Assembly: GCA_014526335.1 (NCBI GenBank)
Contig: JACTAT010000058.1
Span: 224,904 to 288,903, forward strand
Source: Chrysaora quinquecirrha
Taxonomy: Eukaryota > Cnidaria > Scyphozoa > Semaeostomeae > Pelagiidae
DNA length: 64,000 nt
Direction: 5' to 3'
Positions 13,601 through 34,808 of the stretch are shown here, piece by piece (position 1 is the first letter of the stretch; every line of letters starts with the position of its first letter). The translations under genes were made by a program, and so were the position numbers. A model generated the notes under the pieces. It had not been told where the DNA came from and made no database searches. It saw only the letters and a program-made list of their open reading frames with translations.

Positions 13601-16600
13601 AACAAAGAATGCCTGCCAAAGTCTAGGAACAAATGCACTATTTCCTATTTTTTGCAACAGAAGCAGATCACCCTTCCCCGCAAACAACCCTAGAGCACGA
13701 CAACAAAGGTACCCCAAGAACACCCGCTATGCGTTTATTCAATGATGAGACTGCCCAGAAGGGGGCTGCTCCCTTGTAGTTTACAGTGGAAAAGGGGGAA
13801 ATGGACATATTTGGCAAAAAATCAAAGGTTGTTCCAACGACTTTGCATATGAGATTTTCAGGGGTTTTTACAGATTGCAATTAAAAAGCAAAGGATTTGA
13901 ATCAGGAATGTAAAAGATTTCCTTGTACTCCTCTCTACAAATCAGTGCAACAATATTATAATCTCTGAGAATATTCATAGCGTTCAATCAGTGACCCTTT
14001 CTCCCCTTCCTTCAACAGCACTAGACTCGATGGACTGTTTAAGTCCCACAGCTCACAATCCAATAAGATCGGAATAATCCTCACGGTAGATAATCATCAC
14101 AATAATCTTCAATACTATAATCTCTGAGAATATTCATAGCGTCCAATCAGTGGTCCTTTCTCCCCTTCCTACAACAGCACTAAGCTCAATGGACTGTTTA
14201 AGCAGCTCACAATCCAATAAGATCGGAATAAGCCTCACCGTAGATAATCATCATAATTATGATTATTAAACGTCTGATCCCATTACTCGTTGGATTATGG
14301 GTTCGCCACAATTCATAAGAATTGCGATAATCTTACTGCTACAATTCGCACTTCACTACATTTCGAATTGAACGATGGAAATTGATTTTACAAGGGAGGT
14401 ACCCCGGAAACGTAAGTTTCCATATGCCCCATAAACTTTAAGCTTGACTTAAGGCCTAGATAGGCCAGGAGACATAGAGACATATCGCATAAGACATTCT
14501 CCCATCCGAGTCAGTTCGGATACTTTGTAGACCGTGAAAAATTTTGTTGCAAGAGACATGAAAATGTTCCTAATGTCCAAATGTCTTAATGTCCAAATGT
14601 CCTCGGGAGGACAGACTGCCAAGGCAGTAGTTACCTAGTGTCCTCGGGGGACAGACTACCAAGGCAGTAGTTACCTAGTGTCCTCGAGGGACAGACTGCC
14701 AAGGCAGTAGTTACCTAGTGTCCTCGAGGGACAGACCGACAAGGCAGTAGTTACCTAGTGTCCTCGAGGGACAGACTGCCAAGGCAGTAGTTACCTAGTG
14801 TCCTCGGGGGACAGACTACCAAGGCAGTAGTTACCTAGTGTCCTCGAGGGACAGACTGCCAAGGCAGTAGTTACCTAGTGTCCTCGAGGGACAGACCGAC
14901 AAGGCAGTAGTTACCTAGTGTCCTCGAGGGACAGACTGCCAAGGCAGTAGTTACCTAGTGTCCTCGAGGGACAGACTGCCAAGGCAGTAGTTACCTAGTG
15001 TCCTCGAGGGACAGACTGCCAAGGCAGTAGTTACCTAGCGTCCTCGAGGGACAGACTGCCAAGGCAGTATTTACCTAGTGTCCTCGAGGGACAGACTGCC
15101 AAGGCAGTAAATACCTAGTGTCCTCGAGGGACAGACTACCAAGGCAGTAGTTACCTAGTGTCCTCGAGGGACAGACTGCCAAGGCAGTAGTTACCTAGTG
15201 TCCTCGAGGGACAGACTGCCAAGGCAGTAGTTACCTAGTGTCCTCGAGGGACAGACCGCCAAGACAGTAGTTACCTAGTGTCCTCGAGGGACAGACTGCC
15301 AAGGCAGTAGTTACCTAGTGTCCTCGAGGGACAGACTGCCAAGGCAGTAGTTACCTAGTGTCCTCGAGGGACAGACTGCCAAGGCAGTAGTTACCTAGTG
15401 TCGTCGAGGGACAGACTGCCAAGGCAGTAGTTACCTAGTTTCGTCGAGGGACAGACTGCCAAGGCAGTAGTTACCTAGTGTCCTCGAGGGACAGACTGCC
15501 AAGGCAGTAGTTAGCTAGTGTCCTCGAGGGACAGACCGCCAAGGCAGTAGTTACCTAGTGTCCTCGAGGGACAGACTACCAAGGCAGTAGTTACCTAGTG
15601 TCCTCGAGGGACAGACTGCCAAGGCAGTAGTTACCTAGTGTCCTCGAGGGACAGACTGCCAAGGCAGTAGTTACCTAGTGTCCTCGAGGGACAGACTGCC
15701 AAGGCAGTAGTTACCTAGTGTCGTCGAGGGACAGACTGTCAAGGCAGTAGTTACCTAGTGTCAGTTAAATATAGACGAACTAGGATATTGATCCTATAAC
15801 AGCGGGTTTTAGACGTCCCCCAGTTCACCTCGTGGTGCTATTCCTGCGGCCTTCCTGGGAAGTTAGTGACGGAATAAGTTGTTCCGGTGTAGGGAATTTT
15901 TTGAGCGATGACGAATAACTTTTTATTCGTACCTGATGTGTTCTGTCAGACTGGCTTTATATCCTTTTTGTACAACTTTCTTTCTTTTGTTACCTTAAAA
16001 TCAAAACAAATCTATGAAGATAAAATTGCTAAGTTCAAGTGCCCCAAGCAAGGGCGGCACGCACGATCCGTGATGCTATTGAGGAAGTCTTAACAGGGCC
16101 TATGGAGTGCAGGTCCGCGATGCAGCCCTTGATGAACTCCATCAAAGATCGAGGGCAGGAGATCTTGTTAGGGAGCCGGCATTTGCAATCGAAGGGTCTT
16201 CGATGAGTTACGATAGCAAGTGTCGATACCGGGTGCTAAAGAGGATTTCTTGATAGGGCGCTTGGATCGCAGGTACGAGATGGAGCCCTCGATTTATTCC
16301 ATCAGAGATCGAGGAGATCTCGAAAGGAACTCAGCAAAGGCGATCGAGGAGGCATCGATTCGTCACGATAGCAAGCGTCGCAGGGTATCGAGGATAGTGC
16401 GTGATGCCCATGATACCGGGCGCTAACCAGTATGTCTTAATAGGGCTTATAGAGTGTTGGTCCGCGATGGAGCCCTCGATCCACTCCATCAAAGAACGAG
16501 GGTAGGAGATCTCGGTAGGGAGCCGGCATTGGTAATCGAAGGGCCCTCAATGCTTCACGATAGCAAGGGTTGCAAGGTATCGAGGATCTAGGATGTCTTA

Positions 16601-19600
16601 ATAGGGCTTATGGATCGCAGATCTGCGATATACCCCACGATCATCTTCATCAAAGATCGAAGAGATCTCGAAAGCAACTCGGCAAAGTCATTCGATGCGT
16701 CACGATAGCAAGCGTTGCATGGTATCGAGGATCGACCGTTATACGCACTATACGCAGTGTAAGGTGACGCGACAGCAATGCTATAGCCAGGAAGCTTATA
16801 GAACCTTAGGAAGCTCCCTGGAAAGTTATAGGGAAATTCCTGACTTAAGCATATAAAAAGACCATCGTATCGCCAACTACACACTTTTTTTTTATAAGAA
16901 TACAGTCTATAAGAATATGCAGGCTCAAAATTGCTGAAATTTAAGAATTATTTAAGAATAATCTGAGGCTCAAGCTTGACGAGGATCATTTTTATTTCTC
17001 TGCGTTTTTACACTGCACAATAAGTGTGATTGTCAGGCAACTGTATTTGTTTTGAAATGCATACATCCTGTCTGACTCTTTGATACAGTAACTCTTTTTA
17101 TTAATAAAATAACAAATGACAAAGATTTGACTTATTTCTCTTGATCTTCAGACCAATTTACAACATTGATGATTAAGAATAATTTAAGAATATTTTCAGG
17201 CTCAAAATCGAATAAGCTTAAGAATAATCGAGGCTCGGCAAAAAATAAGGTAATCTTATAAAAAAAGTGTGTACATATAATAACGAAAATATTGAGTAAT
17301 AGTTATATAAAACGAAGTAGGCAAATACAGACGTATTATGGATTTAAGAATGAATTTAAATTATAGATGATCCACTCAAAATCCAAATAAAGCTCGATTT
17401 CTAATTTCCACGTAAACTCAAATATTTACTCAGGTTTTAAACTTTGAGATCAACGCACAATCAGGGCATTTGGATGTTTTGAAACCTCTGTTCCCTATTT
17501 CAGAAGTTTCTAGAGTTTTAGTTGGAAAACGAGCTCTTTCTGTCTAAAACAACTAGCTTTTTCGTGTTGTTTTCACAGATTCGAAAACCCTAAACTCGCT
17601 ACAATAGGCACCCGATTTTTGCAACTCTTTTGTACTTATGAAACTGCATGGTAAATATAATACTTTACAGTAATATTTGGCACTGCGGAATGCCTTTAGA
17701 TTTGAAGTACTTATTTTGCAAGTAGAAAATCTCCCCATGAAAAACTCAGCACTTGTAGTGACAGACTGATATTGAAATTAATCTTTGAAGAACCTATTAC
17801 ATGGAGGTCTGCAATCAGTCAAGTCTTGTCCGAAGTTTAATACTGACTCAGTTTTAATGTCTAGCTAAAGCCCTGGCAAAACCATCGGAAATTGTTTGTC
17901 GAACTTTTAAAATTTGCTGGACTAGCTACAACCGCAACGGCTGGGGTTGGCTATTCTCCATAAAATTCCAACTAGTTCTTCCTGTAAAGTTTTGCCACTT
18001 CTAACATATCGTTTTTCCCCGATTTAGAGCATGGGACGCTTATTTAAAAATGTGCTTCAAAGAAGAGAAATCATTTGAAAATTCGTGAACAAACATCACG
18101 ACAAACACTAGGTTTTGAAGCAACCAGCGAAAGGTATCTCTTGATTCGTCCCACCAAGAGCTTGCACATATACTATCAACCCACCTCTGCAACTAATCTG
18201 ATAGGCAGCTCAATCCAAAGGGGGGGGGCTTATACGAAGGAGGGCGCTTATCTGAGGAAATACACGGTATCCTAAAACCTTGGGCAAAATATATCCAGCC
18301 TGGCATTGATTCCGAAAAAACAGCCCAAATCCATCCTCCTCCCTCCCCCACACAGGTCAATGTGTGTATGCTTGTAAGAAAACAGTGCCTGTGTTGTCAA
18401 ACTACTATACTTGTCCACGCACTTATCAACCCTTGAACAACATTGATCTGTAGTAGGCACAGCCACTGCATGTAAATGTACTTTATGTCTTCTTGCACGT
18501 TATGATCTTTCTATAATTTTACGTCAATAGCTGTGCATCATAATACCTAGAACTTTCTGTAAGAACATAGTTGCATGTATAATTTCTATCTGCGTCATAA
18601 ATCATGCGTCTTGTATATACAAGCTTTTTTTATAAAGAACCACTTTAAAAGGAACCTACATGTAGAAGGCCTGAAAATTTAAAGAGCTTATACTACTAAA
18701 GAGAAAATCATTAAGAAACTTTTGAATGTTGAATACTTTTATCACTGCAAATAACCAAGAATTAGAAAGCCGGTTCCATTCATTTGCCGTCTAAAATCAC
18801 ATAAATTGTACGTTACACATGTATGTTTCCTTGAGTAGTTTCGAGCTTTGCTCACATGCAAGTGTCTCTCTTTATTGTTAAGACCACTGTATGTGCAGTT
18901 AAAATTAAGGAATTATTAAGGAACTATTTGAACTACAATTGCCTCAAAATAGGGCCAAAAATAAGAAACTTTAAGAACTAGGCCTTGAGGTAGGTTCCTT
19001 ATAAAAAATGTACTATAAGCAGAAGCTCTGTAAATATAGTCAGTCAAGATAGAGAATTGTCTCTCAAATGTCGTCTGATTCCGTGTGTTCTCAGCGCGCA
19101 CGTAAAACTAAAGCAGCTAAAGATCCTTTGCTACGAACGATCAAGGTTACAGATCGAGAGGGGGAAGAGGTGCCAGTTGATTTCTAACAAAAGTCCACTA
19201 ATTTTTGTCCATGATGCATACGCTAGTTGAGATGCTTGTAATCGAGAAATCCAAATTACCCGATATTTTCATGGCTAATGATGGATTCTCGACCTTTTTC
19301 TTGCTCTAGTCTCTGTCTGGAAATCTATTGCGCCAGCTGAGGTACTTCATGTTGTGGATATAATCAAAAAGCTCCGGTTTACCAATATTTCAAGTTGACG
19401 ATTTCGCGTGGTAGAGCTTTGTTTTATAATCCAATTATGTAAAAAAGATTTAATATTAAAGGGTAACTCAAATATTGCTTCAAATATCCCATACATGGTG
19501 CAACTGCCTACATCCATTGGCTCTTACTAACTGTCATCTCTTGATACTCCCTCGATAACTCAAACAACTGTCTACCTCCCTTCCTTCTGATCATAATAGA

Positions 19601-20317
19601 AAACTCCCTCGATAACTCAAACAGCTGTCTACTTCTCTTGATTCTGATGCTGATCATCATAGAAAACTCCCTCAATAGCTCAAACAACTGTCTACTTCCC
19701 TTGATTGTGATCACCACAGAAAACTCCTTCGATAACTCAAACAACTGTCTACTTCTCTTGATTCTGATGCTGATCACCATAGAAAACTCACTCGATAACT
19801 CAAACAACCGTCTACTTCCCTTGATTCTGATCACCATAAAAAACTCCCTCTAGCATCAATCTCTTCTAAAGTAGTCTTAAAAATTTTAGAGAACAATATA
19901 AACTGAAAGGTTTCGTCACAGCAGTATTACCCCTTTCATATATGTTTTTCAGGACCCAAAAGGCCCTTCACCAACAGTCAGCCCATTTCAAACATGGCTG
20001 GCGTTTATTCGAAATCAAGAAAATAAACAACAGCACCAACCAAAGGTCAACAGAAAGAGGTCAAAGGTCAAGGGACAACGATTTGTAAGTACTTTTTGCT
20101 TCCAATTATAAGAGGTCAAAGGCCAAATCTGCAATCATCTGACAAAGGTCACAGGTCATATCATGGAATAAATAAAAAAACAATGATATTTCCTTTTTTC
20201 TTTAGTCTACTGTTGTTGGTCTTCCAGGACCCCCTGGTCCACCTGGCCCCCCAGGGCCTCCTGGGGCACAGATTACTGAAGCATCTATGATGGCAAGATT
20301 CAGGAACCTTGTCAGAG
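7644..20317 (+). CDS. Erythroferrone/adipolin (CTRP12)-like secreted protein, 5' part
   Basis: Three exons join in one frame: 7644-7751, 19953-20084 and 20206-20317. All have AG/GT borders; the two junctions are phase 0 and the last donor is phase 1. The first exon follows an acceptor at 7621-7622, so an upstream non-coding exon is likely. Residues 1-22 form a hydrophobic signal peptide, followed by a polybasic run (RKKRKR). Exon 2 has the TWLAFIRN segment, like TWLNFVRR of mammalian adipolin, and a second basic stretch. Exon 3 has [16 protein letters not shown], then [16 protein letters not shown], matching the position of AEVTAETLLHEFQELL in adipolin. This combination is known from the C1QTNF12/erythroferrone branch of the C1q/TNF family, which are secreted hormones. 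The C1q domain is not seen; it probably lies in the N gap at 20439-20938. Joining exon 1 to exon 2 across a 12.2-kb intron is inference. The exon 2-3 assignment is firmer. Confidence 0.72.
7757..8142. mobile_element. Foldback element, long near-perfect palindrome with iterated hairpins
   Basis: The left arm (to 7927) and right arm (from 7948) are reverse complements. They show only about two differences over the innermost 125 bases, with a 20-base spacer. The outer parts repeat a small palindrome, CACCCGCGATGCGGGTG, twice on the left and three times on the right. Its left edge is within a few bases of the splice donor at 7752. Because it is palindromic, both strands read almost the same 73-codon frame, which is not a gene. 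Confidence 0.85.
8200..8480. repeat. Impure (ATC)n microsatellite
   Basis: Runs of ATCATC with ATT, ACC and GCC interruptions, inside the first intron of the secreted-protein gene. Confidence 0.9.
8481..10251. other. Intronic, no exon seen; inverted CCCAAAAC-rich blocks
   Basis: Around 8940-9040 the plus strand iterates CCCAAAAC and CCAAAA. Around 9740-9825 the opposite orientation (GTTTTGGG, GGTTTT) appears. The pair could be the ends of a diverged element, but the inverted match is loose. No conserved exon was found. Confidence 0.35.
10252..10450. repeat. CCGGTAC-rich repeat related to 2277-2517
   Basis: Begins GGGGGGTGACAG and contains at least seven GGTAC cores, often as CCGGTAC or CATGGTAC. 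Only the left end resembles the 2277 element clearly. Confidence 0.45.
10994..11400. mobile_element. Dispersed repeat, CAACCTCGTTCCC type
   Basis: It starts CAACCTCGTTCCCAGGG and shares ordered blocks with 57453-57878: TACGTGAAACT, CGCAATTTGATTGGCTGTT, GGCCGAAAACTATGTGAAAA and GCCTAGGCCAAAATTG. The right end is truncated here, whereas the other copy has an inverted end. Confidence 0.7.
11401..11973. other. No gene recognised
   Basis: Intronic in the gene model starting at 7644. No conserved exon or RNA gene seen. Confidence 0.4.
11974..12359. mobile_element. MITE-like element, ATAAGAAAC type
   Basis: The left end has TACACTC, a T-run and then CATAAGAAAC. The right end reads GTTTCTTATAAAAAAAATGC. 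The interior repeats GTTTCTTAG or its complement at least six times near the two ends. It follows the same plan as the ATAAGGAAC, ATAAGAAC and ATAAGAAT elements. Confidence 0.65.
12360..12958. other. No gene recognised
   Basis: No supported exon, RNA gene or clear repeat. Confidence 0.4.
12959..13325. mobile_element. MITE-like element, ATAAGAAC type
   Basis: The left end TACACTCTTTTTCTTATATA is followed by AAGAAC; the right end is GGTTCTTATAAAAGAAAAAG followed by AGTGTA. The subterminal regions hold at least five TTAAGAAC motifs and GGCTGG/GAGGCTGG blocks in inverted arrangement. Confidence 0.7.
13326..13950. other. No gene recognised
   Basis: No conserved exon or RNA gene. Short frames only. 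Confidence 0.4.
13951..14268. repeat. Tandem duplication of an about 160-bp segment
   Basis: Two copies begin TATAATCTCTGAGAATATTC (about 13957 and 14119). Each runs through TTTCTCCCCTTCC, GGACTGTTTAAG and CAATAAGATCGGAATAA to GTAGATAATCATCA. Confidence 0.85.
14450..14580. repeat. Fragment of the GGCTAAACTAGGAGAC MITE family
   Basis: Starts TTAAGGCCTAG and keeps GGAGACAT, a TTTGTTGCAAGAGACA block and AAATGTTCCT-like sequence in the order seen at 33664-34108. The 40-bp tandem array begins at its inner edge. Confidence 0.5.
14599..15762. repeat. 40-bp tandem repeat, about 29 copies
   Basis: The unit is TCCTCGAGGGACAGACTGCC followed by AAGGCAGTAGTTACCTAGTG. Copies are contiguous and very similar, with no spacers. 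Each unit holds two small palindromes, CCTCGAGG and CTGCCAAGGCAG. The first eight units show a repeated variant order (see findings). Lies in the 12.2-kb intron of the secreted-protein gene. Confidence 0.97.
15763..16040. other. No gene recognised
   Basis: Short unique stretch between two tandem arrays, nothing supported. Confidence 0.4.
16040..16780. repeat. Degenerate tandem repeat, units of about 145-195 bp
   Basis: The blocks ACGATAGCAAG, GTATCGAGGAT, TAATAGGGC, GATGGAGCCCTCGAT and GGAGATCTCG recur in the same order about four times, with GATAGCAAG near 16212, 16367, 16560 and 16704. Frames through it are by-products. Confidence 0.75.
16878..17273. mobile_element. MITE-like element, ATAAGAAT type
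   Basis: The left end is TACACACTTTTTTTTTATAA then GAAT; the right end is CTTATAAAAAAAGTGTGTA. The subterminal parts repeat TTAAGAAT at least six times and contain GAGGCTC/CAGGCTC blocks. Confidence 0.7.
17274..18617. other. No gene recognised
   Basis: No conserved exon or RNA gene. A G-run with CTTATACGAAGGAGGGCGCT lies near 18220. Confidence 0.4.
18618..19012. mobile_element. MITE, ATAAGGAAC type, second full copy
   Basis: It matches 5681-6085 almost base for base across its length, including CCACTTTAAAAGGAACCTAC, AATGTTGAATACTTTTATCA and the right end GGTTCCTTATAAAAAATGTA. Confidence 0.8.
19013..19507. other. No gene recognised
   Basis: Nothing supported in this stretch. Confidence 0.4.
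19508..19853. repeat. Minisatellite with CAAACAACTGTCTACTT core
   Basis: Five to six units of about 58-65 bp, each with GATAACTCAAACAACTGTCT, CTTGATTCTGAT and a GAAAACTCCCTC block. The same core reappears at 26354-26475 and 30735-31720, inside the aPKC gene. Confidence 0.85.
20058..20158 (+). promoter_or_regulatory. Cluster of three DR1 nuclear-receptor-like sites
   Basis: AGGTCAAAGGTCA at 20058-20070 (in exon 2), AGGTCAAAGGCCA at 20113-20125 and AGGTCACAGGTCA at 20146-20158 (in intron 2) are direct repeats of the AGGTCA half-site with one base between. DR1 is the known binding form for RXR, HNF4 and related receptors. Function here is inference. Confidence 0.4.
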
Positions 20318-20438
20318 GTAAAGCAATTATTTCTCTGTCATCAATAATTGTTAAGGTTTATATGATGCCATCACATCCTCAAATGCAACATTCTCATATG
20401 GATTAATTGCCTTTTCCTTTATGAAAATATAAATCTCC
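20318..20438. other. Intron start before the assembly gap
   Basis: No further exon could be seen between the donor at 20318 and the gap. Confidence 0.5.
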
Positions 20439-20938
20439 NNNNNNNNNNNNNNNNNNNNNNNNNNNNNNNNNNNNNNNNNNNNNNNNNNNNNNNNNNNNNN
20501 NNNNNNNNNNNNNNNNNNNNNNNNNNNNNNNNNNNNNNNNNNNNNNNNNNNNNNNNNNNNNNNNNNNNNNNNNNNNNNNNNNNNNNNNNNNNNNNNNNNN
20601 NNNNNNNNNNNNNNNNNNNNNNNNNNNNNNNNNNNNNNNNNNNNNNNNNNNNNNNNNNNNNNNNNNNNNNNNNNNNNNNNNNNNNNNNNNNNNNNNNNNN
20701 NNNNNNNNNNNNNNNNNNNNNNNNNNNNNNNNNNNNNNNNNNNNNNNNNNNNNNNNNNNNNNNNNNNNNNNNNNNNNNNNNNNNNNNNNNNNNNNNNNNN
20801 NNNNNNNNNNNNNNNNNNNNNNNNNNNNNNNNNNNNNNNNNNNNNNNNNNNNNNNNNNNNNNNNNNNNNNNNNNNNNNNNNNNNNNNNNNNNNNNNNNNN
20901 NNNNNNNNNNNNNNNNNNNNNNNNNNNNNNNNNNNNNN
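20439..20938. other. Assembly gap, exactly 500 N
   Basis: A run of 500 N is a typical placeholder, so the real length is unknown. Two neighbouring genes are cut here: the secreted protein lacks its C1q part and aPKC lacks its PB1 part. Confidence 0.98.
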
Positions 20939-22242
20939 AATGGATACCTATAAAGCTAGAAAAAGACACCCAAATGGATACCTAATATCGTGAAATACAA
21001 ATCCGAGAAGATACCTGGAATAAAGTGGATGGCCATATAGACTGACGTCATTTTTTCGATCTTCGACGTGATGTTACAGAATACTGGGGGGTCGCTCAAG
21101 GCCACCGACAGTCGTTCGAAATAGAAAATCGACCCCAAACGGCTACCCGAAAGCATACACGTAGGTTTACAATTGCACCCTAATGCATTCGGAAATCGGC
21201 AAAAGCCCCAACCAAATCCCGGTGGGTTAAACTCCCAACTCCTATCGAGGCCTAACAGGGGTCAAGTCGGGACTAAGGCCGCCAAAGCTTAAATTTTCAA
21301 AATAACCCTCAAATGATCTGGATAGTAAGCTTTTCCAATAACCTCTAGCAAAAAACATGCCGTTTTGATCGCATCCAACCTTCAAACCGACTGGGCCCCC
21401 TCCCCCGTCAAGCCACAATGGGAGTACCCCTGGGACCCAAATGATCAGTTAATTTGTACTCACCCAAACCATGGAACATGGAAGAAACCCCTCTCCCCGG
21501 GGGATGAAGAACAAATAATGAACTTTTGAGAGCCTTGGTGATACCCTAGTCTGTCAAGCTCCTGAGAGCTTAATAGATATGAAAGACTTTTGAAACTTTT
21601 AGAACTTTATTAACATAAGTATTTTTTAATCTGAGAATATTTCCCCGTGTAATTTTCACAGTTTGAAACTTTTGTAAATAATATGTATACATGAATTTTC
21701 ATGAACTTTGTTAAACTCTCAACTTTTAATGTAATTATACCTGATTAATTCTCTATAACACTAATTTTTCATCACTAAACCCAAATTAAAAGATTTGTGT
21801 AAAGATTTTAGTCATAAATAATTAAAAAAATACAGCTCGCAATCGAGAAAAATCTTAAACTTTGCCAGAGTCAAAATTTCCATTTGATCCATGTTTCTGT
21901 GGAATATAAAAAGTGAACAGCTTTTTCAATCTATATATTTTGCATATTTCTAATGGCTTTCGGTCGGAGAAACGGTATTTTTATAGCTTTTTCATATGTT
22001 GGATAATAAATTTCATTTTTATGAAGCTTGTATAAGAGTTTAAACAGTTATTCGCCCTGTTATAACGGCAGTGTTTGGCAGTCGCCCTTCTTCCTCCATT
22101 TTGCGAAAGATGCTTTCAAACTTTGACTCGAAAATGGCTGATTGTGTCACGTGGTATAACCACTCCATTTTTTTGCTGTTCTTGCAAATTCAATTTTTGA
22201 TTAATTTTTTTTAATTTCTAATTTTATTTTGTTATTTTTTAG
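20939..22242. other. Between the gap and the first visible aPKC exon; no exon found
   Basis: I looked for PB1, pseudosubstrate (basic RRGARRW-like) and C1q exons and saw none. A dispersed repeat lies at 21245-21450. An ATG frame near 22131 is short and not supported. Confidence 0.4.
21245..21450. repeat. Dispersed repeat shared with 62230-62590
   Basis: Shared blocks in order: AAAGCTTAAA, AAATAACCCTCAAATG, ATCATGCCGTTTTGAT or ACATGCCGTTTTGATC, GCATCCAA, GACTGGGCCCCC-like and GGAGTACCCC. Borders are unclear. Confidence 0.65.
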
Positions 22243-33344
<11,102 letters not shown>

Positions 33345-33363
33345 CAATGTCGAACTTTCTTGA

Positions 33364-33369
33364 AATAAA
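33364..33369 (+). terminator. Candidate polyadenylation signal for aPKC
   Basis: AATAAA begins 20 bases after the stop codon. This is close to the stop, so a more distal site may be used. Confidence 0.45.
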
Positions 33370-33663
33370 ATCATATTTTTGTCAAAACGTAATCTTCAAA
33401 CATCGCAACGAATTTAGGCCATCGTAACATGTTTATGGTACTAGCGTATGGATTAAATATAGCCGAAGTTTTGTAAGTATATATTCCAGAGATTTTTATC
33501 GATTTTTAAATGGTTTATGAGTTTTTTGATTGAGTATTTTATGCTATGTGTGCAAGAGGGATAAAGTCGTGTGTTTTCCATTTTTAGATGGCCTCTTTTG
33601 TTGTGTCTAGGTACTTTTGTTTGGTTTGAGCAGGTTTCACAGCAAAATAAGCGATTAAGAATA

Positions 33664-34108
33664 CTTTTAAGGCCTAGCTAAACTAGGAGACATGTATTAA
33701 GCGGGTCTCCAAGGGTGGCTAAACATGCGAATGTCGAATGAAGAAATTGTCGCGCGCGACATGTCTCTTAAGACCTGGCTAAACTAGGAGACTTGTCACG
33801 CGCGACATTGTATTAAGCGTGCCTCCAAGGGCGGCTAAACATGCGAGTGAAGGTCTGGCTAAACTTGGAGACATTGATGTCCCCTCGGTGTCTCCCATTT
33901 TATCCACCTCGGAAACGTTGTTCCGCGCGACAAAATTTGTAGCAAGAGACACGCAAATGTTTCTGTGAGACAACAGAAACATTTCTTGTCTCCACGACAT
34001 GCAAATGACTCGGGGGACATGTTGCTCGCTTGTCACTCGCATGTTTAGTCACCCTGGGAGACACGCCGAATACAATATCGAGCGCGACAAGTCTGGTGTA
34101 GCCTTAGC
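33664..34108. mobile_element. GGCTAAACTAGGAGAC MITE, between aPKC and AP2M1
   Basis: Starts TTAAGGCCTAGCTAAACTAG and repeats GGCTAAAC and GGAGACATG in one orientation, then CGCGCGACA and GTTTAG in the other. It includes the conserved interior block AAGAAATGTTTCTGTTGTC or its complement. Ends near CAAGTCTGGTGTAGCCTTAG. Confidence 0.75.
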
Positions 34109-34808
34109 TTTATGAGTACATGCTTTTGGGACTTTTCTCTCTTCTGAAAAAGTAGTCTATACTCCACAGGCTTGCGTTTTCGCATCGTGGAAAGCGCACT
34201 TTTTGGAAAACGGGAAACTAGAAGTTGATTTGGAAACAATTTCTCTGCAAAGTCTGCGGAATTTTCCAGACATGGAGCCGGGAGAGCTTGGATCGCTCTC
34301 TTGTCCAAAAACTCTCTAATTTTCTAGCTGTCCAAATAAATGTCTCACAAGTTGTCCTAAATAATGACGTCGTGTGAAAAGCTTTCGAGAGGTTTGATTT
34401 TACAGGCGCAATTTGACGCGGCGGTAAAGTTGAAGTCAATCAAACTTTCTAAAAATTGGCGAAGCGAAGCGTTTTGAAGCGACAATTGTTGGAAATAGCA
34501 ATGCAGAATATTATTAGCCACTTCGCTGCGCGCGGAAAAACCAGCCTAGTGGACGTTCAAAAGCGGTTTAAAAGGGCATCTTTCCATATTCAATTAAACT
34601 GAATTCCCTGCGCTCATAATGCGATTCAGTATGCGGACTCTAATTTTAGAAAAAAAAACAACAAAACACAAACACTAATTCTCAAATTATAATAATATTC
34701 TTTAGCTATCATAATGCGAATATAATTCTCAAATCAAGTCCAAGGCAAACGCTATCTCAGAGTTATCGATCGAATATACAAACATTGGATAACTGAATTA
34801 CAAAACTG
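34109..34808. other. Intergenic between converging genes, nothing recognised
   Basis: No supported exon. Short frames only. Confidence 0.45.

Noticed and set aside
14599..15762. CRISPR-like array of regular repeats
   Set aside because: Units are contiguous 40-mers with no variable spacers, and the window is plainly animal DNA. It is a minisatellite.
20403..20969. 188-codon frame made mostly of unknown residues
   Set aside because: It reads through the 500-N gap and has no real sequence support.
22131..22220. Alternative aPKC start in an ATG frame before the first visible exon
   Set aside because: The frame is short, hydrophobic at random and ends before the acceptor. No similarity to PB1 or the pseudosubstrate.
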